From Nitrobacter hamburgensis X14 (GTDB taxonomy: Bacteria > Pseudomonadota > Alphaproteobacteria > Rhizobiales > Xanthobacteraceae), in contig NC_007964.1 in the NCBI RefSeq assembly GCF_000013885.1, forward strand, positions 2,032,001 to 2,096,000: a stretch of 64,000 nucleotides of DNA. Direction: 5' to 3'. The notes beneath the pieces are model-generated. The model saw only the letters and a list, made by a program, of their open reading frames with translations, was not told the origin of the DNA and ran no database searches. Of this stretch, positions 20,001 to 30,800 are shown piece by piece. The translations under genes and the position numbers were made by a program. Each line of letters opens with the position of its first letter. Position 1 is the stretch's first letter.

Positions 20001-20249
20001 ATGGCGATAGACCGCGCACAAAACCTTCAGGACACCTTCCTCAACCATGTTCGAAAGACCAAGACGCCCCTGACAATCTTTCTGGTGAACGGGGTCAAAC
20101 TGCAGGGAATTGTCACCTGGTTCGACAATTTCTGCCTGCTGCTCAGGCGCGACGGTCATTCGCAGCTTGTCTACAAACATGCGATTTCGACCATTATGCC
20201 GGGCGCCCCGATCCAGTTGTTCGAAGGCGGCGAGGACGCTCCGCTTTGA
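20001..20249 (+). CDS. hfq: RNA chaperone Hfq
   Basis: 82-aa Sm-like protein forming a hexamer that pairs small RNAs with mRNAs. The Sm1 motif ([21 protein letters not shown]) and Sm2 motif ([12 protein letters not shown], with the YKHA core) are intact. The start at 20001 gives the canonical [19 protein letters not shown]. The ribosome site is modest (GCGGGA before seven A residues). The 182-bp leader from the dat stop is GC-rich, with AGGAGGATC-like purine stretches and a run of seven A at 19969-19975, and may carry its own promoter. hflX follows after 23 bases. Confidence 0.97.
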
Positions 20250-20272
20250 ACACATATCTGAAAGTTTCCTGA

Positions 20273-21652
20273 TTGGAACCCCGGAATCCCGAGGGGAGCA
20301 TCGACCGTTCAGGGCCGATGCAGGGCAAACCGACCGGACGGGCGATTGTCATCGGCCCATATCTGCGCCTGCGACGCGGCAATGCCGACACGCCGCAGGT
20401 GGGGCATGCCATGCGCGATACCGACGCCCGGCTGGATGAAGCCGCCGGTCTTGCGCGCGCGATTGACCTCGACGTGGCCAAAGCGATCGCCGCGCAAGTC
20501 ACCCAGATCAGGCCCGCGACATATCTCGGCAAGGGCAAGGTCGAGGAATTGACCGGCCTGATTACCACCGAAGGCGCCGATCTCGTGGTGATGGATTGTG
20601 CGCTGTCGCCGATTCAGCAGCGCAATCTGGAAAAGGCCTGGAGCACAAAGGTGCTCGACCGGACCGGCCTGATCCTCGAAATTTTTGGACGCCGCGCCAA
20701 GACGAAAGAGGGCGCGCTTCAGGTCGAACTCGCTCACCTCAACTACCAGCGCAGCCGCCTGGTGCGCTCCTGGACCCACCTCGAACGGCAGCGCGGCGGC
20801 TTCGGCTTCATGGGCGGCCCCGGCGAAACCCAGATCGAGGCCGACCGCCGCCTGATCGGCGACCGCATCGTGCGGCTGGAGAACGAACTGAAGAAGGTGC
20901 AGGCGACGCGACGGTTGCATCGCGCCGGGCGGCAGCGCGTGCCCTATCGCGTGGTTGCGCTGGTCGGCTATACCAATGCCGGGAAATCGACCCTGTTCAA
21001 CCGGCTGACGCGCGCCGAGGTCCAGGCCGCCGACATGCTGTTCGCAACCCTCGACCCAACGCTGCGCGCGCTGGCGCTGCCGCACGGCGGCAAGGCCATG
21101 CTGTCGGACACCGTCGGATTCATATCCAATTTGCCGACCCAGCTTGTCGCGGCGTTTCGCGCGACGCTGGAAGAGGTGATGGAGGCGGACGTTATCCTCC
21201 ATGTTCGCGACATTTCGCACGAGGATGCGGAGGCGCAGCAGCACGATGTCGAGGCTGTGCTTCGTCAGCTCGGTATCGATCCCGGACACGGCGCGCGCAT
21301 TCTCGAGGTCTGGAACAAGATCGATCGCTTCGACGCGGATCAACGCGAAAACCTCGAAAACATTGCTGTGCGCCGCTCGGCCGAGGTGCCGTGTTTCCTC
21401 GTCTCCGCCGAAACCGGCGAAGGACTCGATACGCTGCTGGCGGCGATCGAGGATCGGCTTGCCGCGACCAGAACCACGCTGGACCTGTCGGTCGATGCCT
21501 CCGACGGCGCGGCGATCAGTTGGCTGCACCGCAATTCCGAAGTGCTTGTCAAGGAACTGCGCGACGGCCGTTACGAGATGACCGTCCGCGTCGACGAGAC
21601 CAAACGCGACATCCTCGTCAACCGATACGCCGCGATACCGCACCCGCTTTGA
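20273..21652 (+). CDS. hflX: Ribosome-associated GTPase HflX
   Basis: Obg/HflX-type GTPase that splits stalled 70S ribosomes. An N-terminal HflX domain contains TYLGKGKVEELTGLI and the Gly-rich GGFGFMGGPGETQIEADRR. The G domain follows: GYTNAGKSTLFN (G1), DTVGFISNLP (G3), NKIDRF (G4). A C-terminal domain completes the ~459 aa. The start is uncertain: a TTG at 20273 (MEPRNPEGS) or an ATG at 20318 (MQGKPTGRA). It forms the conserved hfq-hflX operon. Confidence 0.94.
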   Translation: MEPRNPEGSIDRSGPMQGKPTGRAIVIGPYLRLRRGNADTPQVGHAMRDTDARLDEAAGLARAIDLDVAKAIAAQVTQIRPATYLGKGKVEELTGLITTEGADLVVMDCALSPIQQRNLEKAWSTKVLDRTGLILEIFGRRAKTKEGALQVELAHLNYQRSRLVRSWTHLERQRGGFGFMGGPGETQIEADRRLIGDRIVRLENELKKVQATRRLHRAGRQRVPYRVVALVGYTNAGKSTLFNRLTRAEVQAADMLFATLDPTLRALALPHGGKAMLSDTVGFISNLPTQLVAAFRATLEEVMEADVILHVRDISHEDAEAQQHDVEAVLRQLGIDPGHGARILEVWNKIDRFDADQRENLENIAVRRSAEVPCFLVSAETGEGLDTLLAAIEDRLAATRTTLDLSVDASDGAAISWLHRNSEVLVKELRDGRYEMTVRVDETKRDILVNRYAAIPHPL

Positions 21653-21728
21653 TGGATTGCGCAGTCCTGTCCCCCTTCGCAAGGCAGGGTCGCGCAGGAC
21701 GGACTTGACCGGCAAGGCGGCAGCACTA

Positions 21729-21776
21729 GATCACGATGATCTTGGATCGAATCGATCCAAGGTCATGAACGTGATC
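21729..21776. repeat. Palindromic intergenic hairpin, REP-like
   Basis: Between hflX and the dehydrogenase gene lies a perfect 21-bp palindrome at 21741-21761 (arms CTTGGATCGA and TCGATCCAAG around one A). It is extended by a further imperfect inverted match, GATCACGATGAT on the left against GGTCATGAACGTGATC on the right. It resembles the dispersed intergenic palindromes seen in Bradyrhizobium relatives, and could also help end hflX transcription. There is no T-run, so it is not a classic intrinsic terminator. Confidence 0.6.
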
Positions 21777-21883
21777 GATTCCAGTATTTTGAGAAGCGGG
21801 ATGCGGGTGGAAAACCGCTACACACTTTTCCTCATTTCGCTCTATTCCATGCCACTCGAGCAATTGCACGAAAGCCGCAGGAG

Positions 21884-23326
21884 ATGCCCGTGAACTATCA
21901 GAACACATCGCTGCTGATCGACGGCAAGTGGCGTCCCGGTGCGTCCGGCAAGACTATCGCCGTGCTTAACCCTGCTACCGAAGAGCAGATCGGCACGGTG
22001 GCTCATGCGGATCGCGCCGACCTCGACGAGGCGCTCGCCGCTGCCGACAGGGGCTTCAAGGTCTGGCGCGCCGTCGCACCTTTTGAGCGCGGCAAGATCA
22101 TGCGAAGAGCGGCGGCCTTGATGCGGGAGCGCGCCGACAAAATCGCAACGCTGATGACCTTGGAGCAGGGCAAGGTTCTTGCCGAGGCCAGGATCGAGAC
22201 GCTATTTGCGGCCGACGTCATCGAATGGTTTGCAGAAGAATCCCGCCGAGCCTATGGCCGGGTGATTCCGGCGCGCGGACCCGGTATCTACCAGATCGCG
22301 ATCAAGGAGCCGGTCGGCCCGGTGGCGGCTTTCACGCCGTGGAATTTCCCGATCAATCAGGTCTGCCGCAAGCTGTCGGCCGCGCTCGCCGCCGGCTGCT
22401 CGATCATCGTCAAGGCACCCGAGGAAACACCGGCGTCTCCGGCCGAACTGCTCCGCGCGTTCGTCGATGCGGGCGTACCCGACGGCGTGATCAATCTCGT
22501 ATTCGGCGTGCCTGCCGAAATCTCCGAATACCTCATCCCGCATCCGATCATTCGGAAGATGTCGTTCACGGGCTCGACCGCGGTCGGCAAGCAACTCGCA
22601 GCGCTGGCCGGACTGCACATGAAGCGCGCGACGATGGAGCTTGGCGGCCACGCGCCGGCAATCGTGTTCAACGACGCCGACATTGCAAGCGCCGCGAAGA
22701 TCATCTCGGGCGCCAAATTCCGCAACGCCGGCCAAGTCTGCATCGCACCGACGCGCCTTCTCGTACAGGACAAGGTCTATAAGGATTTTGTCGGCAAGTT
22801 CACCGAAGCCGCCAAGGCGATCAAGGTCGGCAACGGTCTCGACGCCGATTCAACGATGGGCGCGCTCGCCAATCCCCGCCGCATGACCGCCATCGAGAGC
22901 TTCGTGCAGGACGCGGTGGGAAAAGGCGGCAGGCTCGCGGCCGGCGGTCATCGTGTCGGCAACAAGGGTTATTTTTTCGAGCCGACCGTGGTCACTGATG
23001 TGCCGAAGGATGCCCGCGCCATGAACGAGGAGCCGTTCGGCCCGTTGGCGCTGATCACGCCGTTCTCGACCTTCGAGGAGGCCGCGGAGGAGGCGAACCG
23101 CCTGCCGTATGGCCTCGCGTCTTACGCCTTCACCAGTTCGACCAAGACCGCGACCGCTATCGGCGCGGGGATCGAGAGCGGCATGGTGGCGATCAACAAT
23201 GCCGGCCTGGCTCTGCCGGAAAATCCGTTCGGAGGGGTCAAGGATTCAGGCTACGGCTCCGAGGGCGGAATCGAGGCGATGGAAGCCTATCTCATCACCA
23301 AGTTCATCAGCCAGACGGGGGTGTAA
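21884..23326 (+). CDS. NAD(P)-dependent succinate-semialdehyde dehydrogenase-type ALDH
   Basis: 480-aa aldehyde dehydrogenase. Catalytic Glu lies in MELGGHAPAIVFND (~residue 253) and catalytic Cys in RNAGQVCIAPTRLLVQ (~residue 287). Cofactor loop FTGSTAVGKQLA and TPWNFPINQVCRKLSAALAAG are typical. The overall pattern (TLEQGKVLAEA, NNAGLALPENPFGGVKDSGYG) fits the GabD/SSADH branch that oxidises succinate semialdehyde or similar short aldehydes. No gabT or other GABA gene is adjacent, so the substrate is only inferred. The gene stands alone after a 230-bp spacer holding the palindrome. Confidence 0.88.
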   Translation: MPVNYQNTSLLIDGKWRPGASGKTIAVLNPATEEQIGTVAHADRADLDEALAAADRGFKVWRAVAPFERGKIMRRAAALMRERADKIATLMTLEQGKVLAEARIETLFAADVIEWFAEESRRAYGRVIPARGPGIYQIAIKEPVGPVAAFTPWNFPINQVCRKLSAALAAGCSIIVKAPEETPASPAELLRAFVDAGVPDGVINLVFGVPAEISEYLIPHPIIRKMSFTGSTAVGKQLAALAGLHMKRATMELGGHAPAIVFNDADIASAAKIISGAKFRNAGQVCIAPTRLLVQDKVYKDFVGKFTEAAKAIKVGNGLDADSTMGALANPRRMTAIESFVQDAVGKGGRLAAGGHRVGNKGYFFEPTVVTDVPKDARAMNEEPFGPLALITPFSTFEEAAEEANRLPYGLASYAFTSSTKTATAIGAGIESGMVAINNAGLALPENPFGGVKDSGYGSEGGIEAMEAYLITKFISQTGV

Positions 23327-23378
23327 GCCGGCCTGTCGGTTTGCGGGGACGACACGGATTCACGCGGATCACGACCGG

Positions 23379-24200
23379 TCAGGTTCTCTCCTGTTGCTTC
23401 GCCTCATTCCACAGCGCATCCATCTCGGCAAGAGATGAGTCCTCCAGCGAGCAGCCCCTTGCAGCAAGCGCCTGTTCAATATAGGCGAACCGCCGCTCGA
23501 ATTTCGCATTGGTCCCGCGCAGCGCCATCTCCGGATCGGCGTCGACATGACGCGCGAGGTTGACGAGCGCGAACATGAGATCACCGGTCTCAGACGCGAT
23601 GTCGGGCTTGTCGCCGCGATCCAGCGCCGCTTCGATTTCGTCGGCTTCTTCGCGGATCTTGTCGAGCACCGCCCGGGGATCGTTCCAGTCGAACCCGACG
23701 GTCGAGGCCTTTCGCTGCAAGGCTATTGCCTGCGTCAACGCAGGCTGTCCGGCCTTGATGCCCGCGAGCAGGCTTGAGGCGGGCGCTTCCTTTATCGGTT
23801 TGCGCGCGGCGCGCTCGGCTTTTTCCTCCGCCTTGATGCGCTCCCATGTTCCCTTCACGTCTGATGGCGCGATATAGCCCGAACTGTCGGCAAACACATG
23901 CGGGTGCCTGCGGATCATCTTGCGCGTGATGGCCTCGACCACATCGCCGAACGAAAAGGCGTTCTGCTCTTCGGCCATGCGGGCGTGAAACACGACCTGC
24001 AACAGCAAATCGCCGAGCTCATCGCAGAGATCGATCAGATCATGACGCGCGATCGCGTCCGCCACCTCGTAGGCTTCCTCGATTGTGTAGGGCGCAATGG
24101 TCGCGAACGTCTGTTCGAGGTCCCACGGGCAGCCGGTGCCGGGCGTTCTCAATTGCGCCATGATCTCGATCAGACGTGAAATATCGCGGGAAGGGGTCAT
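23379..24200 (-). CDS. mazG: Nucleoside triphosphate pyrophosphohydrolase MazG
   Basis: All-alpha NTP pyrophosphohydrolase that hydrolyses NTPs/dNTPs and influences the stringent response. Two MazG domains: the first has CPWDLEQTFATIAPYTIEEAYEV and DELGDLLLQVVFHARM (metal-binding EExxE/ExxD), the second has KIREEADEIEAALDRG and ETGDLMFALVNLARH. The ATG at 24200 (MTPSRDISRLIEIMAQLR) gives 273 aa, matching E. coli MazG in size. The frame is open 45 bases further upstream. It diverges from queC with 134 bases between starts. Confidence 0.93.
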   Translation of the reverse strand: MTPSRDISRLIEIMAQLRTPGTGCPWDLEQTFATIAPYTIEEAYEVADAIARHDLIDLCDELGDLLLQVVFHARMAEEQNAFSFGDVVEAITRKMIRRHPHVFADSSGYIAPSDVKGTWERIKAEEKAERAARKPIKEAPASSLLAGIKAGQPALTQAIALQRKASTVGFDWNDPRAVLDKIREEADEIEAALDRGDKPDIASETGDLMFALVNLARHVDADPEMALRGTNAKFERRFAYIEQALAARGCSLEDSSLAEMDALWNEAKQQERT

Positions 24201-24334
24201 TCGGTGCACCGGTATCGGGGGAGGCTCGCTTTCTCTATGCCGCAAGCCGCGCCGCCGTCCCAGCGAAAAGCAGGCAACCGGCCACGCAATCCCTGCCGAT
24301 TGGCGCGGGAGTAGAGGGGTGCTATTGGCACGTC

Positions 24335-25051
24335 ATGACCGATCAGCCCGTCTCTCGAACCGCGCTGGTGCTGTTTTCCGGAGGACAAGACTCCGCGACC
24401 TGTCTGGCCTGGGCTCTGCAACGTTTTGCGCATGTTGAAACGCTGGGATTCGACTATGGCCAGCGCCACGCGATCGAACTCGACTGCCGCGACGCCTTGC
24501 TCGCGGGCATGACATCGCTGCGCCCAGACTGGGCGGAGAAACTCGGTGAGGGCCATACGCTTGCCATCCCGACGCTGGCGGAGATTTCCGATACCGCGCT
24601 GACCCGGAATGTCGCGATCGAAATGGGCGAGGGCGGACTGCCCAATACGTTCGTGCCCGGCCGCAATCTCGTGTTCCTGACCTTCGCGGCGGCGCTGGCC
24701 TACCGGCGCGGCATGACGGATATCGTCGGCGGCATGTGCGAGACCGATTATTCCGGCTATCCGGATTGCCGCGATGACACCATCAAGGCCTTGCAGACCG
24801 CGCTCAATCTCGGGATGGACAAACAGTTTGAATTGCACACGCCGCTGATGTGGCTCGACAAAGCGGCGACGTGGGCGCTTGCGCATGAACTCGGCGGGGC
24901 AGGGCTGGTCGATCTGATCCGCGAACACTCGCACACCTGTTATCTCGGCGAGCGCGGCGCGCGGCATGACTGGGGCTATGGTTGCGGCGAATGCCCGGCG
25001 TGCCGGTTGCGCGCAAAAGGCTGGTGCGAGTACGTGGCGCGGGCGGTTTGA
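24335..25051 (+). CDS. queC: 7-cyano-7-deazaguanine (preQ0) synthase QueC
   Basis: ATP-dependent enzyme turning 7-carboxy-7-deazaguanine into preQ0 for queuosine synthesis. PP-loop LFSGGQDSATCLAWAL lies near residue 12, and the zinc-binding Cys cluster at the C-terminus reads YGCGECPACRLRAKGW. 238 aa from the ATG at 24335 is normal. The frame runs 53 codons further upstream, but that part overlaps the mazG leader and lacks family similarity. No other queuosine gene is adjacent. It is the last clear core gene before the metal-efflux island. Confidence 0.94.
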   Translation: MTDQPVSRTALVLFSGGQDSATCLAWALQRFAHVETLGFDYGQRHAIELDCRDALLAGMTSLRPDWAEKLGEGHTLAIPTLAEISDTALTRNVAIEMGEGGLPNTFVPGRNLVFLTFAAALAYRRGMTDIVGGMCETDYSGYPDCRDDTIKALQTALNLGMDKQFELHTPLMWLDKAATWALAHELGGAGLVDLIREHSHTCYLGERGARHDWGYGCGECPACRLRAKGWCEYVARAV

Positions 25052-25153
25052 CGGAACTCCCGCGGCCACCGCGTCACCCTCGATGATGCCGGACGTGTTA
25101 TAGTGTAGCAGTCGACTCGACCTTCGCGCGCGTGTTAAACAAAGACTGCCGGC

Positions 25154-25531
25154 TTGGAACGAGTAGCCTTGACCCTCACTGCCACCAACGATGGAACGAA
25201 TCGCCTGCGCACTTCGCGCGGCAGGTTCGCGGTCGTGTTTCTGATCGTCGCTTACTTGTTATCGGGCGCCCTGCACGAACTCTTCCACATGGATGTGACC
25301 GCTCCCAAGGGTGAGATCATCGTCTCGATGTCGCCAATCCATACGGACACGAACGGGCCGGGAATGATTGCAGACCACCACTGTCATGGTTGTTTCCCCG
25401 TCTCGCTTCCGAATCCGCCGATGCTCTCTGTTATCATTGCACCTGAGGCTGCCTCGATTCCGCGAGTGCTTTCGCGCGCCTCTGATCTTGTTCCGGGCAT
25501 CGAGACTCCGCCACCGAAACTCCTGACCTGA
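25154..25531 (+). CDS. Small His/Cys-containing membrane protein heading the czc operon
   Basis: About 125 aa starting at TTG 25154 or TTG 25169. One hydrophobic segment (RFAVVFLIVAYLLSGALHEL, residues ~24-43) is followed by an external-looking region with a metal-ligand-rich patch, ADHHCHGCFPV (~residue 73). Similar small proteins often precede cation-efflux operons in alphaproteobacteria, but I cannot name the family. It lies 54 bases before czcC on the same strand. A periplasmic metal-binding role is inferred from residues and position only. Confidence 0.6.
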   Translation: MERVALTLTATNDGTNRLRTSRGRFAVVFLIVAYLLSGALHELFHMDVTAPKGEIIVSMSPIHTDTNGPGMIADHHCHGCFPVSLPNPPMLSVIIAPEAASIPRVLSRASDLVPGIETPPPKLLT

Positions 25532-25585
25532 ACGCGTTCGCCGGGCGCATTGACGCCCTGAATCCGTCGTTCGTCAGGATATTTC

Positions 25586-26857
25586 ATGTTGTCAAAATTC
25601 GCCGTGCGTCTTGCGTGGGCGATGGCATTGCTGGTCAGCCCCTGGCTGACGGTACCGTCGCATTCGCAACCGCTTACGTTGAAGACCGCACTTCAACGCG
25701 CGCTCGCCGCCAGCCCGCGTCTGACCGCCGCCGAGCGCGACGTCGGCATCGCGACCGGCCAACGCATCCAGGCCGGTGCGCTGATCAATCCCGAAGTATC
25801 CTATGAGCAGGACAACTCGTTCGGCTCCAGAGGCTATCGCGGAACGAAGTCGGCCGAGACCACGCTACAGATCAGCCAGCTATTCGAGCTATTCGGCAAG
25901 CGCGATGCGCGAATTGCCGTCGGCCGCGCCGGCATTGAGACCGCGGCCATCCAGCGCAAGGCCGTTCGCCTCGAAGTTCTGTCGGAGACGGCCGTCGGCT
26001 TTCTGGGCGTCCTCGGCGCGCAGCGCAGAATCCAGATCCTGGACGAGCAGGTCGCCGCAATCGACAAGTTGACGCCGTTGTTGCAGCGGCGGGTGGACGC
26101 CGGCGCTTCGTCACCCGCCGAAATCGGCCGGGCGGAAGTCGCATCCGCATTGGTGAAAGCAGACCGCGAGCGGGTTCGCTCGACGCTTGCCAGCGCCCGG
26201 CGCGAATTGGCGGTGCTGATGGGAGACACCGCAGCAAAGTTCTCGGCTGTTTCCGGGCGACTGGACGTTCTGGGCCGGCCTCCGTCTTTTAAGGCCGTCG
26301 TCGCTGCGATCGATTCAAATCCGCAACTGATGCGTTGGACCGCGGTCTACGCGCAGCGCAACGCCGAACTTCTGCTGGCGCGGCTGAAGCCCTATCCGGA
26401 CGTTCGCGTCAGCGCCGGCTGGCGCCATTTCAACGAGACCAACGACGACGCAGTCAGGCTCTCGCTGTCCGTTCCCATTCCGGTTTTCGACCAGAACCAG
26501 GGCAACATCCTGTCCGCTCAGGAAAGCCTCGCGAAGACCCGGGCCGAGCGCGAAGCCAATCGCAACACGCTGATCGTGCTCGCCGGCCGTGCCTACGATT
26601 CGCTGCAGGGCGCGTTGCGTGAGCTGAAAGTGCTGCGCGAAGTTGCGATCCCGAAGTCGCGCCAGGCCGCCGATGCGATCTTCGAGGGGTACGGGCAGGG
26701 GCGCTTCACGTTGCTCGAAGTTCTGGATGCGCAAGCAAGCGTCGCTCAGGCGCGCCTGCGCGAGCAGGAGGCCCAGCAGAATTTCCACGTCGCCGTCGCC
26801 ACCATCGAGGGGCTTGTCGGCAATCCGTTCACATTGGCTCGGGAGACCGCTCGATGA
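25586..26857 (+). CDS. czcC: CzcC-type outer-membrane factor of a cation efflux system
   Basis: Outer-membrane channel subunit of an HME-RND tripartite pump. Signal peptide MLSKFAVRLAWAMALLVSPW with cleavage near SHS-QPLTL, then two OEP repeats with long heptad-rich helices (QTAALQ-type start at LTLKTALQRALAASPRLTAAE). 423 aa is typical of CzcC. Its stop overlaps the czcB start (ATGA), so the subunits are translationally coupled. Confidence 0.9.
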   Translation: MLSKFAVRLAWAMALLVSPWLTVPSHSQPLTLKTALQRALAASPRLTAAERDVGIATGQRIQAGALINPEVSYEQDNSFGSRGYRGTKSAETTLQISQLFELFGKRDARIAVGRAGIETAAIQRKAVRLEVLSETAVGFLGVLGAQRRIQILDEQVAAIDKLTPLLQRRVDAGASSPAEIGRAEVASALVKADRERVRSTLASARRELAVLMGDTAAKFSAVSGRLDVLGRPPSFKAVVAAIDSNPQLMRWTAVYAQRNAELLLARLKPYPDVRVSAGWRHFNETNDDAVRLSLSVPIPVFDQNQGNILSAQESLAKTRAEREANRNTLIVLAGRAYDSLQGALRELKVLREVAIPKSRQAADAIFEGYGQGRFTLLEVLDAQASVAQARLREQEAQQNFHVAVATIEGLVGNPFTLARETAR

Positions 26858-27837
26858 GGACGTTCACGATAATCGTCGCGGCTGCGGCGGTCCTGGCGAT
26901 CGGGGGCGCCGGCTACTGCATCATGGGGCCGGCGACGCCCAACGCGCCGGTGACGCAGACAAGCCATAGGGACGAGAAGATCGCAAATGGCCATGTCGAG
27001 CAGGACGAGCACGGTGCCGACCGCATTCTGATCAGCGACGTCAAGCTCGCCGCCGCCGGTGCGATACTCGCCGAGGCCGGGGAGGCCACGCTCAGCGATA
27101 CGCTGTCTTTCAACGGCGTGCTGCGCGCCAACCAGGAGGCGGTGGTTCAGGTCACGCCGCGTTTTCCGGGTATCGTCCGCTCGATCAAAAAGCGAATCGG
27201 CGACGCGGTCGCCAAAGACGACCAGCTCGCCTCGATCGAAAGCAACCAGAGCCTTACTGTCTACGACCTGAAGGCGCCGATCAGCGGTACCGTGATCGAC
27301 CGTCAGATTTCGCTCGGCGAATATGCCTCTGAACAGAAGCCGTCCTTCGTCGTCGCCGACCTGTCGACGATCTGGGTCGACCTGTCGATCTATCGTCAGG
27401 ATTTGAAGCGCGTCCGGACCGGAGACGAAGTGCTGATCGACCCGGACGACGGCGGCGCGGACATCAAGGGCCACATTTCCTATGTCGCGCCGGTCGGATC
27501 GAGCGACACGCAGACGGCGCTCGCCCGGATCGTTCTGGCAAATAAGGACGGACGCCTGCGTCCGGGACTGTTCGTCACGGCGCGCCTTGTGCTGGCAAAG
27601 CGCAACGTGCACGTCGCCGTGCGCGTGGGAGCGATTCAGACGCTGGAAAACAAGACGGTCGTGTTCGTCCGGGAGGGCGGAGACAAGATCGAGGCCCGCC
27701 CCGTCGAGCTTGGAGACTCCGATGCGAGGTTCGTGGAGATCCGGGCGGGACTGTCGGCGGGAGAGCCCTATGTCGCCGAGAACAGCTTCGTCGTGAAGGC
27801 GGAGATGGGCAAGGGTGAGGCCGAACATGAACATTGA
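26854..27837 (+). CDS. czcB: CzcB-type periplasmic adaptor (membrane fusion protein)
   Basis: Adaptor linking the RND pump to the outer-membrane channel. N-terminal anchor (FTIIVAAAAVLAIGGAGYCI), barrel-sandwich lipoyl halves (VTPRFPGIVRSIKKRIGDAV and YDLKAPISGTVIDRQISLGE) and a beta-barrel region. At 327 aa it is shorter than the classical CzcB and lacks its His-rich N-terminal domain, though it ends in GEAEHEH. The ATG overlaps the czcC stop, and its 3' end overlaps czcA by 11 bases. Confidence 0.9.
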   Translation: MRTFTIIVAAAAVLAIGGAGYCIMGPATPNAPVTQTSHRDEKIANGHVEQDEHGADRILISDVKLAAAGAILAEAGEATLSDTLSFNGVLRANQEAVVQVTPRFPGIVRSIKKRIGDAVAKDDQLASIESNQSLTVYDLKAPISGTVIDRQISLGEYASEQKPSFVVADLSTIWVDLSIYRQDLKRVRTGDEVLIDPDDGGADIKGHISYVAPVGSSDTQTALARIVLANKDGRLRPGLFVTARLVLAKRNVHVAVRVGAIQTLENKTVVFVREGGDKIEARPVELGDSDARFVEIRAGLSAGEPYVAENSFVVKAEMGKGEAEHEH

Positions 27838-30800
27838 CGCCGTCCTTGCCTTTTCCATCCGCCAGCGCTGGCTGATGATGCTGCTCGCGCTGGGGGTCGG
27901 CGTCTTCGGAGCCTGGAGTTTCACCCGGCTGCCGATCGATGCCGTGCCTGACATCACGAATGTCCAGGTGCAGATCAATACGCGCGCGCCGGGCTACTCT
28001 CCCTTGGAAACCGAACAGCGCATTACGTTTCCGGTCGAGACGGCGATGGGCGGTCTCCCGAAGCTTGAATACACGCGATCGAGTTCGCGCTACGGCTTGA
28101 GCCAGGTCACGGTCGTCTTTCTCGATGGCACCGACATCTACTTCGCGCGCCAGCTCGTCAACGAACGCATCCAGCAGGTGAAGGACCAGTTGCCGGCCGG
28201 TGTCGAAGTCGCGATGGGTCCGATATCGACCGGGCTCGGTGAAATCTTCCTGTACACCGTGGAGGCCAGGCAAGGCGCCAGGGCGCCCGGTGGTGGCGAA
28301 TTCACGCCGAGCGACCTGCGCACGATCCAGGACTGGATCATCAAGCCGCAACTGCGCACCGTCCCCGGCGTGATCGAGGTCAACACCATCGGCGGATACG
28401 AACGCCAATTTCATGTATTGCCGGATCCGGGGCGTCTGTTGGCCTACAATCTCGGATTTCGCGACGTGATGACGGCTCTCGCCGCCAACAACGCCAACGT
28501 CGGCGCGGGCTATATCGAACGCAACGGCGAGCAATATCTCGTCCGGACTCCGGGGCAGGTCGCCAACATCGCCGAGATCCAGGACATTGTCATCGGCTCG
28601 CGCGGGGGCATTCCGGTCCGCATCCGCGATGTAGCCGAAGTGAAGGAAGGCAAGGATCTCCGGACCGGGGCGGCCACGCTGGACGGCAAGGAGACCGTGC
28701 TTGGCACGGCCATGCTGCTGATCGGAGAAAACAGTCGCGCGGTCGCGAAAGGGGTTGCCGCCAAGCTCGGCGAGATCGCCCGGTCGCTTCCCGACGGCGT
28801 CATCGCGCGCACGGTCTACGACCGGACGGACCTGGTCGATGCGACCATCAGAACCGTCCAGAAAAACCTGATCGAGGGCGCGCTCCTCGTCATCGCTGTG
28901 CTGTTCCTCATTCTCGGCAATATTCGCGCGGCCATCGTGACGGCGTGCGTGATCCCTCTCGCCATGCTCTTCACCATCACCGGCATGGTCGAGGCAAAAG
29001 TCAGCGCAAACCTGATGAGCCTCGGCGCCATCGATTTCGGCATCATCATCGACGGCGCGGTGATCATCGTCGAGAATTGTCTGCGGCTTCTTGCTGAGGA
29101 GCAGCGCAGGAAAGGTGGGCTGCTGTCGCTCAAGGAACGCCTGCGGACGATTCTCGACGGGTCACGCGAGGTGATCAAACCCAGCCTGTTCGGCACCATG
29201 ATCATCGCGGTCGTGTATCTGCCGGTACTGACGCTCACCGGCGTCGAAGGAAAGATGTTCACGCCGATGGCGCTCACCGTGCTGATGGCGTTGCTGGGCG
29301 CCGCCATCTTCTCCGTGACGTTCGTTCCTGCGGCGGTCGCGATCGTGGTTACCGGCAAGGTCTCCGAGAAGGAGAACATCTTCATGCATGGGGCCAAGCG
29401 GGTCTATCTGCCGCTGCTGAAAGGTGCGATCCGGTATAGGCATTGGGTGGCGTCGGGGGCTGTCGTCGTCGTGCTTGCAAGCGGCTTCGCCGCGACCCGC
29501 ATGGGCGGCGAATTCATTCCGTCTCTCGACGAGGGGGACATCGCCATCGCTGCGATCCGGATACCGGGGACCAGCCTGACCCAGTCGCTCGATCTCCAGA
29601 TGGCGCTGGAAAAACGGATCAGGAAAATTCCGGAGGTGAAGGATTTTTTTGCGCGGACCGGTACCGCCGAGGTTGCCACCGATGCGATGCCGCCATCGAT
29701 CTCGGACGGTTACGTCATGCTCAAGCCGCGCGAGGAATGGCCCGATCCGTCGAAGCCGAAATCCGAACTGGTGGAGGAGATCGAGCACGCTGCGAACGAG
29801 ATTCCCGGCAGCAACTACGAAATCTCGCAACCGATCCAGTTGCGGGTCAACGAACTGATTTCGGGTGTGCGCAGCGACCTTGGCATCAAGATATTCGGCG
29901 ACGATCTGGATATTCTCCAGGGCGCCGCGAAACAGGTGCAGGCCGCGATTACAAGCATCCCGGGCGCGACCGACGTGAAGACCGAGCAGGTGTCCGGACT
30001 GCCAATTCTGACGGTCAAGCTCGACCGCCGGGCGCTGTCGCGCTACGGCCTGAGCACTGCAGATGTCCAGAACGTCGTGGAGATTGCGATCGGCGGCAAA
30101 AGCGCCGGCAAGCTGTTCGAGGGCGATCGGCGCTTCGATATCGTGGTCCGTCTCCCCGAAAACCTTCGGGGCCGTCTGGATTCGATCCGCGCCATCTCCA
30201 TCCCGCTGCCTCCCGTCGAAAACGCGGCGGCGGAAACGACGAAGGTCGCATGGTCGGATTCGTCCGCGGTGCAGATGCGGTACGTGCCGCTGTCGTCGGT
30301 AGCGACCATCGATATCGCGCCGGGTCCCAACCAGATCAGCCGCGAAAACGGCAAGCGTCGCATCGTCGTCACCGCCAATGTCCGCGAGCGGGACCTCGGA
30401 TCGTTCGTAGCCGACGCGCAGGAGGCGGTCGCGGAGAAAGTCAAACTGCCGCCGGGTTACTGGATCGGCTGGGGAGGGCAGTTCGAGCAGCTCGTTTCGG
30501 CAACCAGACGCTTGACCATCGTGGTGCCGGTTGCGCTCGCGCTCGTGCTGCTGCTGTTGTTCATGAGCTTCGGATCGGTCGCCGATGCGCTGTTGGTGTT
30601 CAGCGGCGTGCCGCTGGCTCTGACCGGCGGCGTTCTGGCGCTGCTATTGCGCGGCATCCCGCTGTCCATCAGCGCCGGTGTTGGATTCATCGCGCTGTCC
30701 GGCGTCGCGGTTCTGAACGGCATCGTCATCATCGCCTTCATCGAACGGCTGCGGCGGGAGGGCAAGCCGGTGTTCGACGCCGTGTATCAGGGCGCATCGA